Shown piece after piece: positions 9,536 through 18,384 of a stretch of 64,000 nucleotides of DNA. The position numbers and the translations under genes are program-made. This DNA comes from Amycolatopsis sp. EV170708-02-1 (lineage in GTDB: Bacteria; Actinomycetota; Actinomycetes; Mycobacteriales; Pseudonocardiaceae): positions 868,001 through 932,000 of the forward strand of contig NZ_CP092497.1 of the NCBI RefSeq assembly GCF_022479115.1. Direction: 5' to 3'. Under the pieces are notes generated by a model. That model was not told the origin of the DNA. It made no database searches and worked only from the letters and a program-made list of their open reading frames with translations. Position 1 is the stretch's first letter. Each line of letters starts with the position of its first letter.

Positions 9536-11085
9536 CCGGAGAGTTCGACTACATCGTCGTCGGCGGCGGGACGGCGGGTTCGGTGGTCGCGGCGAGACTC
9601 TCGGAGGATCCGGACGTCACCGTGGCCCTCCTCGAAGCCGGACCGTCCGATGTGGACGATCCGGCGGTGCTGGAACTGACGAAGTGGATGGCCCTGCTGG
9701 AATCCGGCTACGACTGGGACTACCTGGTGGAGCCGCAGGAATCCGGCAACTCGTTCCTGCGGCACGCCCGCGCGCGGGTGCTCGGCGGCTGCTCGTCGCA
9801 CAACTCGTGTATCGCGTTCTGGGCACCGGCCGAAGACCTCGACGAATGGGCGTCCCTCGGCCTGCCCGGCTGGTCTTCGAAGGATGTTTTCCCGCTGTAC
9901 CAACGTCTTGAGACCAACGACGGCCCCGGTGACCACCACGGCCGCTCGGGTCCGGTGACCATCCGCTCGGTGCCGCCGAACGACCCGACCGGCGTCGCGC
10001 TGCTGCAGGCGTGCGAGCAGGCGGGGATCCCGAGGACGGAGTTCAACTCGGGCAAAACCGTGACACACGGGGCGAACTGGTTCCAGATCAACGCGCGCGA
10101 GGACGGCACGCGGTCGTCGGCGTCGGTGTCGTACCTGCACCCGATCATCGGCAAGCGGCCGAATCTGGAGATCATCACCGGTGCCCGCGTCCGGCGGCTG
10201 CTGTTCGACGGCAAACGCTGCACCGGCGCGGAATACCTCGCCGACGACCTGATCCACGGCGTCCGGCTGCGCGCGCGGCGCGAGGTGATCCTGTCTTCGG
10301 GCGCGATCGACACCCCGAAACTCCTGATGCTGTCCGGGATCGGCCCCGCCGAGCATCTGCGCGAGGTCGGCGTCGACGTCCTGGTGGACTCCCCCGGTGT
10401 CGGCGAGAACCTGCAGGATCACCCCGAAGGCGTCATCCAGTGGGACGCGCTGCAGCCGATGACCACCGAATCCACGCAATGGTGGGAGATCGGCATCTTC
10501 ACCACCACCGAGGACGGCCTCGACCGGCCGGACCTGATGTTCCACTACGGCTCGGTGCCGTTCGACATGAACACGCTCCGGCAGGGGTATCCCACCACGG
10601 AGAACGGTTTCTGCCTGACCCCGAACGTCACCCGGTCACGGTCGACCGGCACCGTGCGGCTGCGCAGCCGCGACTACCGGGACAAGCCGAAGGTGGACCC
10701 GCGGTACTTCACCGACGAGCACGACATGCGCGTGATGACCTACGGCATCAAACTGGCGCGCAAGATCGCCGAGCAGCCCGCACTCGACGAATGGGCGGGC
10801 ACGGAACTGGCGCCCGGCAAGGACGTCAAGACCGACGACGAGATCGCGGACTACCTGCGCAAGACGCACAACACGGTCTATCACCCGTCGTGCACCGCGA
10901 AAATGGGCGGCGACGGCGACCCGATGGCCGTCCTGGACGCCCGGCTGCGCGTGCGCGGCGTCGAAGGCCTGCGGGTCGCCGACGGTTCGGCGATGCCGTT
11001 CCTGGTCGCGGTGAACCCGTGCATCACGACGATGGCGATCGGTGAGAAGTGCGCGGACATGCTGAAGGAGGACGCGCGCTCGTAG
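9532..11085 (+). CDS. GMC-family FAD-dependent oxidoreductase, choline dehydrogenase-like
   Basis: A 517-residue flavoprotein of the glucose-methanol-choline family. It begins with the FAD-binding dinucleotide motif VVGGGTAGSVVAARL and carries the signature VLGGCSSHNSCIAFW near residue 85. Near the C-terminus are the active-site His of TVYHPSCTAKMG and the Asn of VNPCITTMAIGEK. It would oxidise an alcohol to an aldehyde for the aldehyde dehydrogenase two genes upstream. Its GTG start overlaps the preceding stop as GTGA. A strong terminator follows. Choline is plausible, but other alcohols are possible in this family. Confidence 0.88.
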   Translation: MTGEFDYIVVGGGTAGSVVAARLSEDPDVTVALLEAGPSDVDDPAVLELTKWMALLESGYDWDYLVEPQESGNSFLRHARARVLGGCSSHNSCIAFWAPAEDLDEWASLGLPGWSSKDVFPLYQRLETNDGPGDHHGRSGPVTIRSVPPNDPTGVALLQACEQAGIPRTEFNSGKTVTHGANWFQINAREDGTRSSASVSYLHPIIGKRPNLEIITGARVRRLLFDGKRCTGAEYLADDLIHGVRLRARREVILSSGAIDTPKLLMLSGIGPAEHLREVGVDVLVDSPGVGENLQDHPEGVIQWDALQPMTTESTQWWEIGIFTTTEDGLDRPDLMFHYGSVPFDMNTLRQGYPTTENGFCLTPNVTRSRSTGTVRLRSRDYRDKPKVDPRYFTDEHDMRVMTYGIKLARKIAEQPALDEWAGTELAPGKDVKTDDEIADYLRKTHNTVYHPSCTAKMGGDGDPMAVLDARLRVRGVEGLRVADGSAMPFLVAVNPCITTMAIGEKCADMLKEDARS

Positions 11086-11098
11086 GACTCGCTCGTTC

Positions 11099-11128
11099 GG
11101 CCCCCTGGTTTCGGCCAGGGGGCCTTTT
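11099..11128 (+). terminator. Rho-independent terminator of the GMC operon
   Basis: A perfect 10-bp stem (11099-11108 with 11115-11124, GGCCCCCTGG arm), a six-base TTTCGG loop, then TTTT. It sits 14 bases after the GMC oxidoreductase stop. It is one of the few classical intrinsic terminators in the window. Confidence 0.9.
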
Positions 11129-11315
11129 CGTGCCCGAAAACCGGTGGAGCGGCCGCCGCCGGGCCATTACCGTGCTGCCGGACCACGTCGCCGAGCCGAG
11201 GGCCCGCCGTTGTACACCCTGTGAGACCTCCCGAGCGCTGATTTCGTCGCGCGTCGCGCCTTTCGCGCCGCGCCTCCTTTTGCTGCGGATTTCTCACTGA
11301 ACGGGTGTGCTTCCC

Positions 11316-11858
11316 ATGCTCGAAAACTGGGTGGTCGTTCCCACCTGCCTTCCTGCCGTCCTCCGCCGTTGCCACGCCTGCGGGTCCGGGCGTTTCCGGG
11401 CGAACGGCAAATTCCGGGTCAACGCCAACCACAAACTCCTCGATGTCTGGCTTCTCGTGCTCTGCACCGGGTGCGGGGACACCGCGAAACTCACGATCCT
11501 GGAGCGGGTGAACGTGCGCTCCGTCCGGCCCGAGTTGCTGAACCGGCTGCACGAGAACGACCTGGGGTTGACGGCCGAACTGCTTCAGGATCCGGCCGTG
11601 CTCCGCCGTAACCACGTCTCTCTCGACTGGGAGGGCGCCTGGCGGCTCGATACCGGCTCTACATGTCATGAGGACTTTCGCGATGTCTCGGTTCGCTTCG
11701 AGGCTCGCATTCCGCTCCGGCCCGTGCGGCTGATCGCCGAAGGGTGCGGTCTTTCGCGGGGCGAGGTCGAGAGGCTGATCGAGGCGGGGAAGGTGGTTTC
11801 GGCGGTGCGGTTGCGCGGGAAGGTGTCCGGGGACTTCACCTTTACGCTGAAACGCTGA
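11316..11858 (+). CDS. DUF1062 family protein
   Basis: A 180-residue protein of the uncharacterised DUF1062 family (recognised from memory). Two Cys pairs, RRCHACGSGRF near residue 18 and LCTGCGDTAKL near 50, suggest a metal-binding zinc-ribbon fold at the N-terminus. The conserved FRVNANHKLLDVWLL segment lies between them. The C-terminal part resembles an S4-like RNA-binding turn (GLSRGEVERLIEAGKV), which is my inference. The ATG at 11316 is chosen over a GTG three codons earlier. No operon partner is visible. A 46-bp palindrome follows nine bases after the stop and may terminate it. Confidence 0.75.
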   Translation: MLENWVVVPTCLPAVLRRCHACGSGRFRANGKFRVNANHKLLDVWLLVLCTGCGDTAKLTILERVNVRSVRPELLNRLHENDLGLTAELLQDPAVLRRNHVSLDWEGAWRLDTGSTCHEDFRDVSVRFEARIPLRPVRLIAEGCGLSRGEVERLIEAGKVVSAVRLRGKVSGDFTFTLKR

Positions 11859-11866
11859 CCTTGGGT

Positions 11867-11912
11867 CTCGTGAGTGGTAAGGACGGTTAGAACCGTCCTT
11901 ACCACTCACGAG
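11867..11912. repeat. 46-bp palindromic element, copy A
   Basis: Two 22-base arms (CTCGTGAGTGGTAAGGACGG then TT) pair perfectly around a two-base AG centre. It lies just after the DUF1062 stop and is identical to copy D at 51497-51542. It has no T-tract, and a terminator role is inferred from its placement at gene ends. Confidence 0.9.
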
Positions 11913-11925
11913 GACGCGGCACCGC

Positions 11926-12058
11926 ACTCACGTGATCAGCGGCGTGACTCGCGTGATCGAAGGCGGAACTCGCGTGATCAGCAGCGGAACACCCCGAGTG
12001 CGACCTCCAAGCACGCGAGTGACGTCCCTGATCACGGGAGTCACGCCTCCGATCACGC
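11926..12058. repeat. Degenerate 21-bp repeats in opposed orientation
   Basis: Three direct 21-bp units begin at 11926, 11947 and 11968 with the core ACTCRCGTGATC. They are followed by inverted copies containing GATCACGGGAGTCACGCC and GATCACGCCGC up to about 12058. The whole can fold back on itself. It lies in the 419-base non-coding gap between the DUF1062 and HNH genes, together with the 46-bp palindrome and a further hairpin. No gene is seen in the gap. Confidence 0.7.
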
Positions 12059-12105
12059 CGCGCCCTGTGCGCCCGGTCCGTGAAGGATGGAGCCCTTAGC
12101 ACCTT

Positions 12106-12137
12106 CAGCGTCGCGAAGAGGCTTTCGCGACACGCTG
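12106..12137. repeat. Small hairpin, CAGCG-TCGCGAA type
   Basis: The arms CAGCG-TCGCGAA (12106-12117) and TTCGCGACACGCTG (12124-12137) pair with a two-base bulge, preceded by ACCTTCA. The GCGAA/TTCGC core and the CTTCA module recur in the palindromes at 56160-56212 and 63354-63404, so it looks like a decayed member of that group. Confidence 0.5.
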
Positions 12138-12277
12138 ACCTCCCGTCCGCCACCTTCACGAATCGCGAGAGTCACGGCACACAGCACTCAAATCACTCAT
12201 CAGTGGTAAATGCGCAATTACCGTTGTAGCTTAAAATTACGAATGATTCCGGTGGCATTTTTCGGTAATATGGAGAC

Positions 12278-13535
12278 GTGCCCGAGACGACCATTCCCGA
12301 ACTGCCGCAGGAGCTGTGGCGCGCCGGCAAGCTGGAGCTTGCCCACGGCGTGACGCACCTGCTGCAGGTGATGCGGGTGGCCTCCGCAGGGCTGGGGAAA
12401 TACCTGGCGGAGGTCGAGTCGCGGGGGCGCGGAAGACCTGTTCGGCCATGGGAGCGCGGCATCGTGGCTCGCCGAGGTCGCCCGGATCTCCCGGGGCGAC
12501 GCGCAAGACATGGTGAACCGGGCCCTGGCCTTGAACCCCGCGCCGAGCGTCGGTGGCGAGGCTGTCGTGTTCGCGCCCGCGACCGCCGCCGCGGCCGAGG
12601 ACGGCGCGCTCGGGGAGCAGCACATCGACCTGATCCTGGAGATCCTGCGCAAGATCCCGTCCGACGTGCCCATGGAGGAACGAGACGGGGCGGAGCAGAT
12701 CCTCGCCACCCTCGCCCGCCACGCGGGACCGAAAGAGATCGCCGAGGTCGGAGCCGACCTGCTCGCACACCTCGACCCCGACGGGAACGAGCCGAAGGAC
12801 CCCGAGCCCGCCCCGCCGCGCCGCGAGGTGTTCGTCGAGCGCCGCAAGGACGGCTTCTGGAAGCTCTCCGGGCTCCTGGACCCCGAGACCGGCGCCCGCA
12901 CCGCGGCCGCGCTGGACGCCTACGCCGCGAAGCGGCCGGTCGACGAGTTCGGCCAGGCCGACCACCGCACCCTGCCTCAGCGCCGGGGCGACGCGTGGGC
13001 CGAACTCCTCGACCTCGCCATCGCCTGCCCCGACCAGCCGGGCACCTCCGGCTACCGCACGCTGGTACACGTGACCGTCGGGCTCGATGCACTGAAGACC
13101 GGACTGGGGACCGCGTGCCTCGACTTCGTCGGCCGGATCACCGCCCGCGAAGCCCGGTTGGCCGCCTGCGACTGCCTGATGATCCCGGTGGTGCTCGGCG
13201 CCGCCGGCGAGCCTCTCGACGTCGGACGGATGAAGCGCTTCGTCACTCCCGGCCAACGCCGGGCCCTGAACATCCGCGACGGCGGCTGCGCGTTCCCTGG
13301 CTGCCATCGAGCGCCGAAGCACTGTCACGCCCACCATATTCGGCACTGGGCCGACGGCGGCCCGACCGACCTGCGGAACCTGGTCCTGCTCTGCTCCTTC
13401 CACCACCGGCTCATTCACCACGGTGACTGGCAGGTCCGGATGGCTCCCGACGGGATACCGGAATTCGTGCCGCCCCAATACCTCGACCCGCTACAGGTGC
13501 CACGGCGCAATACGCTCCACCGCGTCGTGACCTGA
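12278..13535 (+). CDS. HNH endonuclease domain protein with DUF222 (13E12-type), frameshifted near 12427
   Basis: About 418 residues after correction. The N-terminal part reads in one frame from GTG 12278 to the G5 run 12423-12427. Removing one G joins it to the frame that continues AEDLFGHGSAASWLAEVARI and runs to 13535. The middle is the DUF222 (13E12 repeat-family) helical domain. The C-terminus is an HNH nuclease with CAFPGCHR, HCHAHHIRHWADGG and a final NLVLLCSFHHRLIHH, including the paired cysteines and His-rich metal site. Such genes are common and multi-copy in actinomycetes; their role is unsettled. The gene lies in a repeat-rich island. Pseudogene or sequence error cannot be told apart from one sequence. 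Confidence 0.8.
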
Positions 13536-13549
13536 CCCCTTGCCCCATC

Positions 13550-13589
13550 CCGAGGAGCCCGCCGACCGCACTGGCGACGGGCTTCTCGG
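13550..13589 (+). terminator. Hairpin after the HNH gene
   Basis: CCGAGGAGCCCG (13550-13561) pairs with CGGGCTTCTCGG (13578-13589), a 12-bp stem with one G-T pair, 15 bases after the HNH stop. No T-tract follows, so termination is only suggested. The rest of the gap to 13794 shows no gene. Confidence 0.5.
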
Positions 13590-13794
13590 CATGCCCATGT
13601 CGCGCTTCTCCGTGGTTGACGCGTCCGCGTCCTCGTCGGGCGGTGCCTCGATGATCCCGATGTGGACGAAAGCGAGGCGACTGGGACGAGGCAGGCGCGC
13701 GGTCGTCTTCACGGCGGCCCGACTTCAACCAGCCCACTGACCCCGCTCAAGTCCGATGAGTCCCGACAAGTCACATTCCGACGCGTCGCGAAAT

Positions 13795-14151
13795 TCAAAT
13801 CGAAACAACGGCCGGAGTACCCCGGTCACCGGTGATCTGCTCCAGCGCCCACGCTTTGCCGAACTCCGCCAGCGCCGGCCCAGACCAGTAGGCGCGAATC
13901 CTGATTCCGGACCACAGCGGCATTTTCGGCCCACCCAGCGTTCCGTGGCTGACCTGGACGCGAACCGCGCCTTCCAGCCACGTGAAGACGAAGTGGGCGT
14001 ACATGAACATCCATGCCTGCCTGCCCATCGCGTCCCGCACGAGCACCGGACCTTCGGACTGGTACGGCGCCGTGTAGATGACCTGCTTCCGGCCGTTGCG
14101 GTAGCGGATCTCCTGGGCGGTCACACCCGGAGGAAGCATCAACGGTTCCAC
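13795..14151 (-). CDS. Conserved-looking protein of unknown function
   Basis: A 118-residue soluble protein that I do not recognise. It is rich in aromatic residues (WMFMYAHFVFTWLEGAV in the middle), with an N-terminal LPPGVTAQEIRYRNGRKQVI stretch. GTG at 14151 is chosen because GGAGGA lies at good distance and the upstream small gene ends only four bases earlier. An ATG at 14139 is the alternative. It forms a tight two-gene unit with a 30-residue Cys-rich protein. Third-position GC is high, supporting real coding. It could be a small DNA- or protein-binding factor, but nothing in the sequence shows that. Confidence 0.6.
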   Translation of the reverse strand: MEPLMLPPGVTAQEIRYRNGRKQVIYTAPYQSEGPVLVRDAMGRQAWMFMYAHFVFTWLEGAVRVQVSHGTLGGPKMPLWSGIRIRAYWSGPALAEFGKAWALEQITGDRGTPAVVSI

Positions 14152-14155
14152 TCGG

Positions 14156-14248
14156 TCAGTCCTCCACAATGGTGATCGTGCCGTGCCCGTCGCAGCCGAC
14201 ACAGCCTTTTCCGTCGCAATCACCACATACCGAAGTAAGATAATCCAT
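14156..14248 (-). CDS. 30-residue Cys-rich small protein (putative zinc knuckle)
   Basis: A tiny ORF from an ATG at 14248 encodes 30 residues with cysteines at 8, 11, 16 and 19 (C-X2-C-X4-C-X2-C, core CGDCDGKGCVGCDG), like a single DnaJ-type zinc knuckle. Its TGA at 14156-14158 is four bases from the GTG of the 118-residue gene, so the two are probably translated together. The GGAGGA ribosome site of the second gene lies inside its last codons. It is below usual gene-calling limits; I have not seen this pair described. Confidence 0.55.
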   Translation of the reverse strand: MDYLTSVCGDCDGKGCVGCDGHGTITIVED

Positions 14249-14391
14249 GATCCGGAAATCCGTTCGCGTCGAAGAGAAGTGCCCGAAGTACCCGAATTAC
14301 CTCGTGAGCACGAAACTCAAGTTAACGAGCACGACGACACCCGGACAAGCCGAACGAAGCCAGTCCATTCCGACGGATTACAAATCCCGAA

Positions 14392-15597
14392 TTATTGCAA
14401 CAACGCAACACATTCGACGTGGTGCGTCATCGGGAAAGCGTCGAAAGCGCGGAGATCCACCAGCCCGTATCCGTGCTCCTTGAACAGCGCGATGTCGCGC
14501 GCCAAGGCGGCCGGGTCGCACGCCACGTAGACGATCCGGTCCGGAGATCCCTCCACAATGGACTCCACGACGGCCTTGCCCGCACCCTTGCGCGGCGGGT
14601 CGAGGACGACGACGTCGACCGGTTTCGGGGCGTCGGCCAGCAGGTGTTCGACGCGGCCGGAGCGCCAGCGGACCTGGGGGAGGTCGGCCAGGTTCTCCTC
14701 GCCGTCGGCGACGGCCCGCCGTCCGGATTCGATGGCCAGGACGCGCCCGCGCGGGCCGACCTGCGAAGCAAGCACCGATGCGAAGAGGCCGACGCCGGCG
14801 TACAGGTCCCACGCCACGCCGTCGCGCGGCGCCTCCGCCCATTCCGCGACGACGGCGGAGAGCGCGTCCGCGGCGGCCGGGTGGACCTGCCAGAAGCCGT
14901 GGGCGTCCAGGCGCCAGTCGCGGCCGGCGGCGTGCTGCACGGCGATGCCGCCCGCCAGCTGCCGTGACCGGGTCTTCCCGTGGACCGTCGACAGGTCGCG
15001 AAGATGCACCTGTCCCTCACCGTCCTTGGTGACCTCGATTTCGCTGCCGGGCCGCCACTTGCGCGACACGACGTCGTCGAGCGCGCCGGGGACGGTGATC
15101 GGGCAGTCGTCGATCGCGATCACGCGGTGACTGTGGTGCGCGCGGAAACCGGCCTTGCCGTCCTTGCCCGCGACGAGCCGGACCCGGCTGCGCCAGTCCA
15201 GCGGGCCGCCGTCGAGCGCTTCGACGACGACGTCGCGCTCGATCCCGGCGAGCCGCTTCAGCTGCTCCATCACCACGGCGGCCTTGAGTTCACGCTGATG
15301 TTCGGGCGTGGCGTGCTGCCAGTCGCAGCCGCCGCACTCCCCCGGCGCCGCGAGCGGGCACGGCGGCTCGACGCGTTCCGGGGATGCCTCAAGGACCTCG
15401 ATCGCGTCGGCACGGCAGAACGAGCCGCCCTTGTCCTCGGTGACCGAGGCCAGCACCCGCTCCCCGGGCAGCGCGTGCCGGACGAACACGACCCGGCCCT
15501 CCGTCCGTGCGACGCAGTGCCCGCCGTGCGCGACCGCGCCGACCTCCAACTCGATCGTCCGTCCGAGCCAGGTGCCGGTCGACGCGTCCACACTCAT
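14392..15597 (-). CDS. 23S rRNA/tRNA uracil-5-methyltransferase-like class I RNA methyltransferase
   Basis: A 401-residue SAM-dependent RNA methyltransferase of the TrmA/RlmC/RlmD type. The N-terminal TRAM domain (about residues 10-70) should bind RNA. Cysteines in PCPLAAPGECGGCDWQ resemble the iron-sulfur motif of the RlmD group. The SAM motif is DLYAGVGLFA, and the catalytic loop includes DPPRKG and a Cys in YVACDPAALARD, the usual methyl-acceptor nucleophile. It overlaps the stop of the APC permease by four bases (ATGA), as cotranscribed genes do. From memory it corresponds to Rv2689c of M. tuberculosis. The exact target base is not known. Confidence 0.9.
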   Translation of the reverse strand: MSVDASTGTWLGRTIELEVGAVAHGGHCVARTEGRVVFVRHALPGERVLASVTEDKGGSFCRADAIEVLEASPERVEPPCPLAAPGECGGCDWQHATPEHQRELKAAVVMEQLKRLAGIERDVVVEALDGGPLDWRSRVRLVAGKDGKAGFRAHHSHRVIAIDDCPITVPGALDDVVSRKWRPGSEIEVTKDGEGQVHLRDLSTVHGKTRSRQLAGGIAVQHAAGRDWRLDAHGFWQVHPAAADALSAVVAEWAEAPRDGVAWDLYAGVGLFASVLASQVGPRGRVLAIESGRRAVADGEENLADLPQVRWRSGRVEHLLADAPKPVDVVVLDPPRKGAGKAVVESIVEGSPDRIVYVACDPAALARDIALFKEHGYGLVDLRAFDAFPMTHHVECVALLQ

Positions 15598-17621
15598 TCT
15601 GCTTTGTCCTTGTTCTTTTCAGGTTGCTTGACCACCGGGGAGAACCCTCGGCGCACATCGCCGGCCGCCGGACGTGCCTTCCGGTCGCGTTTGATCGCCT
15701 TTTCCGACGATTCGAGCTGCCACGGCACGCTCGTCACCATGACGCCGGGCTGGAACAGGAGACGCCCCTTGAGCCGCAGCGCGCTCTGGTTGTGCAGGAC
15801 CTGCTCCCACCAGTGCCCGACCACGTATTCGGGGATGAACACGGTCACCACGTTGCGCGGATTGTCGCCGCGGACCCGCTTCACATAGTCCAGCACCGGT
15901 TTCGTGATTTCGCGATACGGCGATTCGATCACCTTCAGCGGTACCTTGAAATTGTGCTCGTCCCATTCCTGGACGAGTTTGCGCGTCTCGACGTCGTCGA
16001 CGTTCACCGTCACGGCTTCGAGGACGTCCGGCCGCACCGCCTTGGCGTACGAGACCGCGCGCAGGGTCGGCAGGTGCAGTTTCGAAATCAGCACGATCGC
16101 GTGGTTGCGCGAGGGCAATACGGCCGGTTTCCGGTCCATTTCGCGCAATTCCTCGGCGACCCGGTCGTAGTGTTTCCGGATCGCGGTCATCAGCACGTAG
16201 ATCGCCACCATCGCCGCGATCGCGATCCAGGCGCCGAGCAGGAACTTCGTCACCAGCACGATGATCAGCACGGTGCCGGTCATGGTGAGGCCGATCGCGT
16301 TGACCGTCTGCGACCGCCGCATCCGCCGCCGCACCGCCGGATCGGTTTCCCTGGCGAGCAAGCGGTTCCAGTGCCGGATCATGCCGGCCTGGCTGACCGT
16401 GAAGGAGACGAACACCCCCACGATGTAGAGCTGGATGAGCTTCGTGACCTCGGCGTCGAACGCGATGATCAGCACCAGCGCGAACGCCGACAGGAACAGG
16501 ATGCCGTTGGAGAAGGCCAGCCGGTCGCCCCGGGTGTGCAGCTGACGCGGCAGGTAGCGGTCCTGCGCGAGGATCGAGCCGAGCACCGGGAAACCGTTGA
16601 ACGCGGTGTTCGCGGCCAGCAGCAGGATGATGCCGGTGGCGAAGGAGATGTAGTAGAACGCCGGGGTGAAGTCGGCGAACACCGCCTGCGCGATCTGCGC
16701 GACGATCGTCTTCTGCTCGTAGCCCGCCGGAGTGCCGGTGAGCTGCGTCTCCGGATGCTCGGCGAATTTGACGTCGGTGATGATCGCCAGCGTGATGATG
16801 CCGACCAGCATCGTCACCGCGAGCACGCCCATCATCAGCAGGGTGGTCGCCGCGTTCTTCGATTTCGGCTTCTGGAACGCCGGGACACCGTTGCTGATCG
16901 CCTCGACCCCGGTCAGCGCCGCCGCGCCGGAGGAGAACGTGCGCAGCAGCAGGAAGAAGAACGCGAAGCCGGTCAAGGAAGCTTCTTCGTGCAGCTGGAA
17001 GTCCGCGCTCTCGGCCCGCATGTCGGCTCCGGAGGCCGCCTCGATCAGGCCCCAGATCACCATGCCGAGGATGCCGATGATGAAACCGTAGGTCGGGATC
17101 GCGAACGCTTTGCCCGATTCGCGTACTCCGCGCAGATTCAGCGCGGTCAGCACGACCACGATGATGACCGCGGCGATCACCTTGTGCTGCGCCACCCACG
17201 GAATGGCCGACCCGATGTTCGCCACGCCGGACGACGTCGACACCGCGACGGTGAGCACGTAGTCGACCAGCAGCGCGCTGGCGACGGTGAGGCCGAATTT
17301 GCCGCCCAGGTTGGTGTTCGCGACTTCGTAGTCACCGCCACCGCTGGGATAGGCGTGCACGTTCTGCCGGTAGGACGCCACCACGACCAGCATGACGAGC
17401 GCGACGGCGACGCCGATCCACGGCGCGAACGCGTACGCCGACAAACCGGCGACGCTGAGGGTCAGAAAGATTTCCTCAGGCGCGTAGGCGACGCTCGACA
17501 ACGCGTCGGACGCGAAAATCGGCAGCGCGATGCGCTTCGGCAGCAGCGTATGCGAGAGGCGGTCACTCCGGAATGGACGTCCGAGGACGAGCCGCTTCAA
17601 TACGGTCGGGAACTTCGACAC
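15594..17621 (-). CDS. APC-superfamily permease with cytoplasmic C-terminal domain
   Basis: About 675 residues: some 12 transmembrane segments in the first 450, beginning with LPIFASDALSSVAYAPEEI, then a soluble C-terminal domain of about 180 residues ending in a basic tail. APC transporters of this long type commonly sit beside TrkA/CeoBC genes, as here, and a role in potassium or amino acid transport has been suggested; the substrate is unknown. The start is one of two adjacent GTG codons (17621 or 17624); longer frames run into the divergent ceoB gene. It is followed by the RNA methyltransferase with a four-base overlap. Confidence 0.85.
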   Translation of the reverse strand: MSKFPTVLKRLVLGRPFRSDRLSHTLLPKRIALPIFASDALSSVAYAPEEIFLTLSVAGLSAYAFAPWIGVAVALVMLVVVASYRQNVHAYPSGGGDYEVANTNLGGKFGLTVASALLVDYVLTVAVSTSSGVANIGSAIPWVAQHKVIAAVIIVVVLTALNLRGVRESGKAFAIPTYGFIIGILGMVIWGLIEAASGADMRAESADFQLHEEASLTGFAFFFLLLRTFSSGAAALTGVEAISNGVPAFQKPKSKNAATTLLMMGVLAVTMLVGIITLAIITDVKFAEHPETQLTGTPAGYEQKTIVAQIAQAVFADFTPAFYYISFATGIILLLAANTAFNGFPVLGSILAQDRYLPRQLHTRGDRLAFSNGILFLSAFALVLIIAFDAEVTKLIQLYIVGVFVSFTVSQAGMIRHWNRLLARETDPAVRRRMRRSQTVNAIGLTMTGTVLIIVLVTKFLLGAWIAIAAMVAIYVLMTAIRKHYDRVAEELREMDRKPAVLPSRNHAIVLISKLHLPTLRAVSYAKAVRPDVLEAVTVNVDDVETRKLVQEWDEHNFKVPLKVIESPYREITKPVLDYVKRVRGDNPRNVVTVFIPEYVVGHWWEQVLHNQSALRLKGRLLFQPGVMVTSVPWQLESSEKAIKRDRKARPAAGDVRRGFSPVVKQPEKNKDKAE

Positions 17622-17718
17622 CACGGAAGCGTAACGGGCGGTGCTCACGGTAGGTTCGGCGCTGGTATGTCTGGGTACCTGCGGACGGGTGAACGTCCGA
17701 CGACGAAGGAGGCAGGGC

Positions 17719-18384
17719 GTGCACGTGGTGATCATGGGATGCGGCCGGGTAGGCGCATCCCTGGCCGCGGCGCTGGAGCGGCTGGGGCACGAAGTCGCCA
17801 TCATCGACAAGGCCCAGCAGGCGTTCCGGCGGCTCGGCAGTGATTTCCACGGCCAGCAGGTGGTCGGCGTCGGCTTCGACCGGCAGGTGCTGATCGAGGC
17901 CGGGATCGAACGTGCGGGGGCCTTCGCGGCGGTGTCCAGCGGCGACAACTCCAACATCATCTCGGCGCGGGTGGCCAGGGAGAACTTCGGCATCGACAAG
18001 GTCGTCGCCAGGATCTACGACCACAAGCGCGCGGCGGTCTACGAACGGCTCGGCATCCCGACCGTGGCGACCGTGCCGTGGACCACCGACCGGTTCCTGC
18101 GCACCCTGCTCCCCGACGGCGTCGCTTCGGAGTGGCGGGACCCGTCGGGCAGCGTGGCGCTGCTGCGGCTCCCGCTGAACGAGGGCTGGGTCGGGCACAG
18201 CGTGCGTGATCTCCAGGACACCACCGGCGCGCGGATCGCGTTCATCATGCGGTTCGGCACCGCGGTGCTGCCCGACACCAAGGCCGTGATCCAGGCGGAC
18301 GACGTCGTCTACGTCGCCGCGAAATCAGGCACTGTCAGCGACGTGACGAGCGTCGCCGCTCGCGAACCGGAAGAGGAGAACTGA
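17719..18384 (+). CDS. ceoB: TrkA-family potassium uptake regulatory protein (CeoB-like)
   Basis: A 221-residue cytosolic protein with an N-terminal NAD-binding Rossmann (RCK_N) domain starting VIMGCGRVGASLAAAL and a C-terminal RCK_C domain from about residue 135. It would gate a Trk-type potassium transporter in response to NAD(H) or nucleotides. GTG at 17719 follows GAAGGAGG at ideal distance; longer frames lack coding character. The TGA overlaps the ATG of the next trkA gene (TGATG). It is divergent from the APC permease across about 97 bp. No TrkH/TrkG channel gene is present in the window. Confidence 0.9.
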   Translation: MHVVIMGCGRVGASLAAALERLGHEVAIIDKAQQAFRRLGSDFHGQQVVGVGFDRQVLIEAGIERAGAFAAVSSGDNSNIISARVARENFGIDKVVARIYDHKRAAVYERLGIPTVATVPWTTDRFLRTLLPDGVASEWRDPSGSVALLRLPLNEGWVGHSVRDLQDTTGARIAFIMRFGTAVLPDTKAVIQADDVVYVAAKSGTVSDVTSVAAREPEEEN

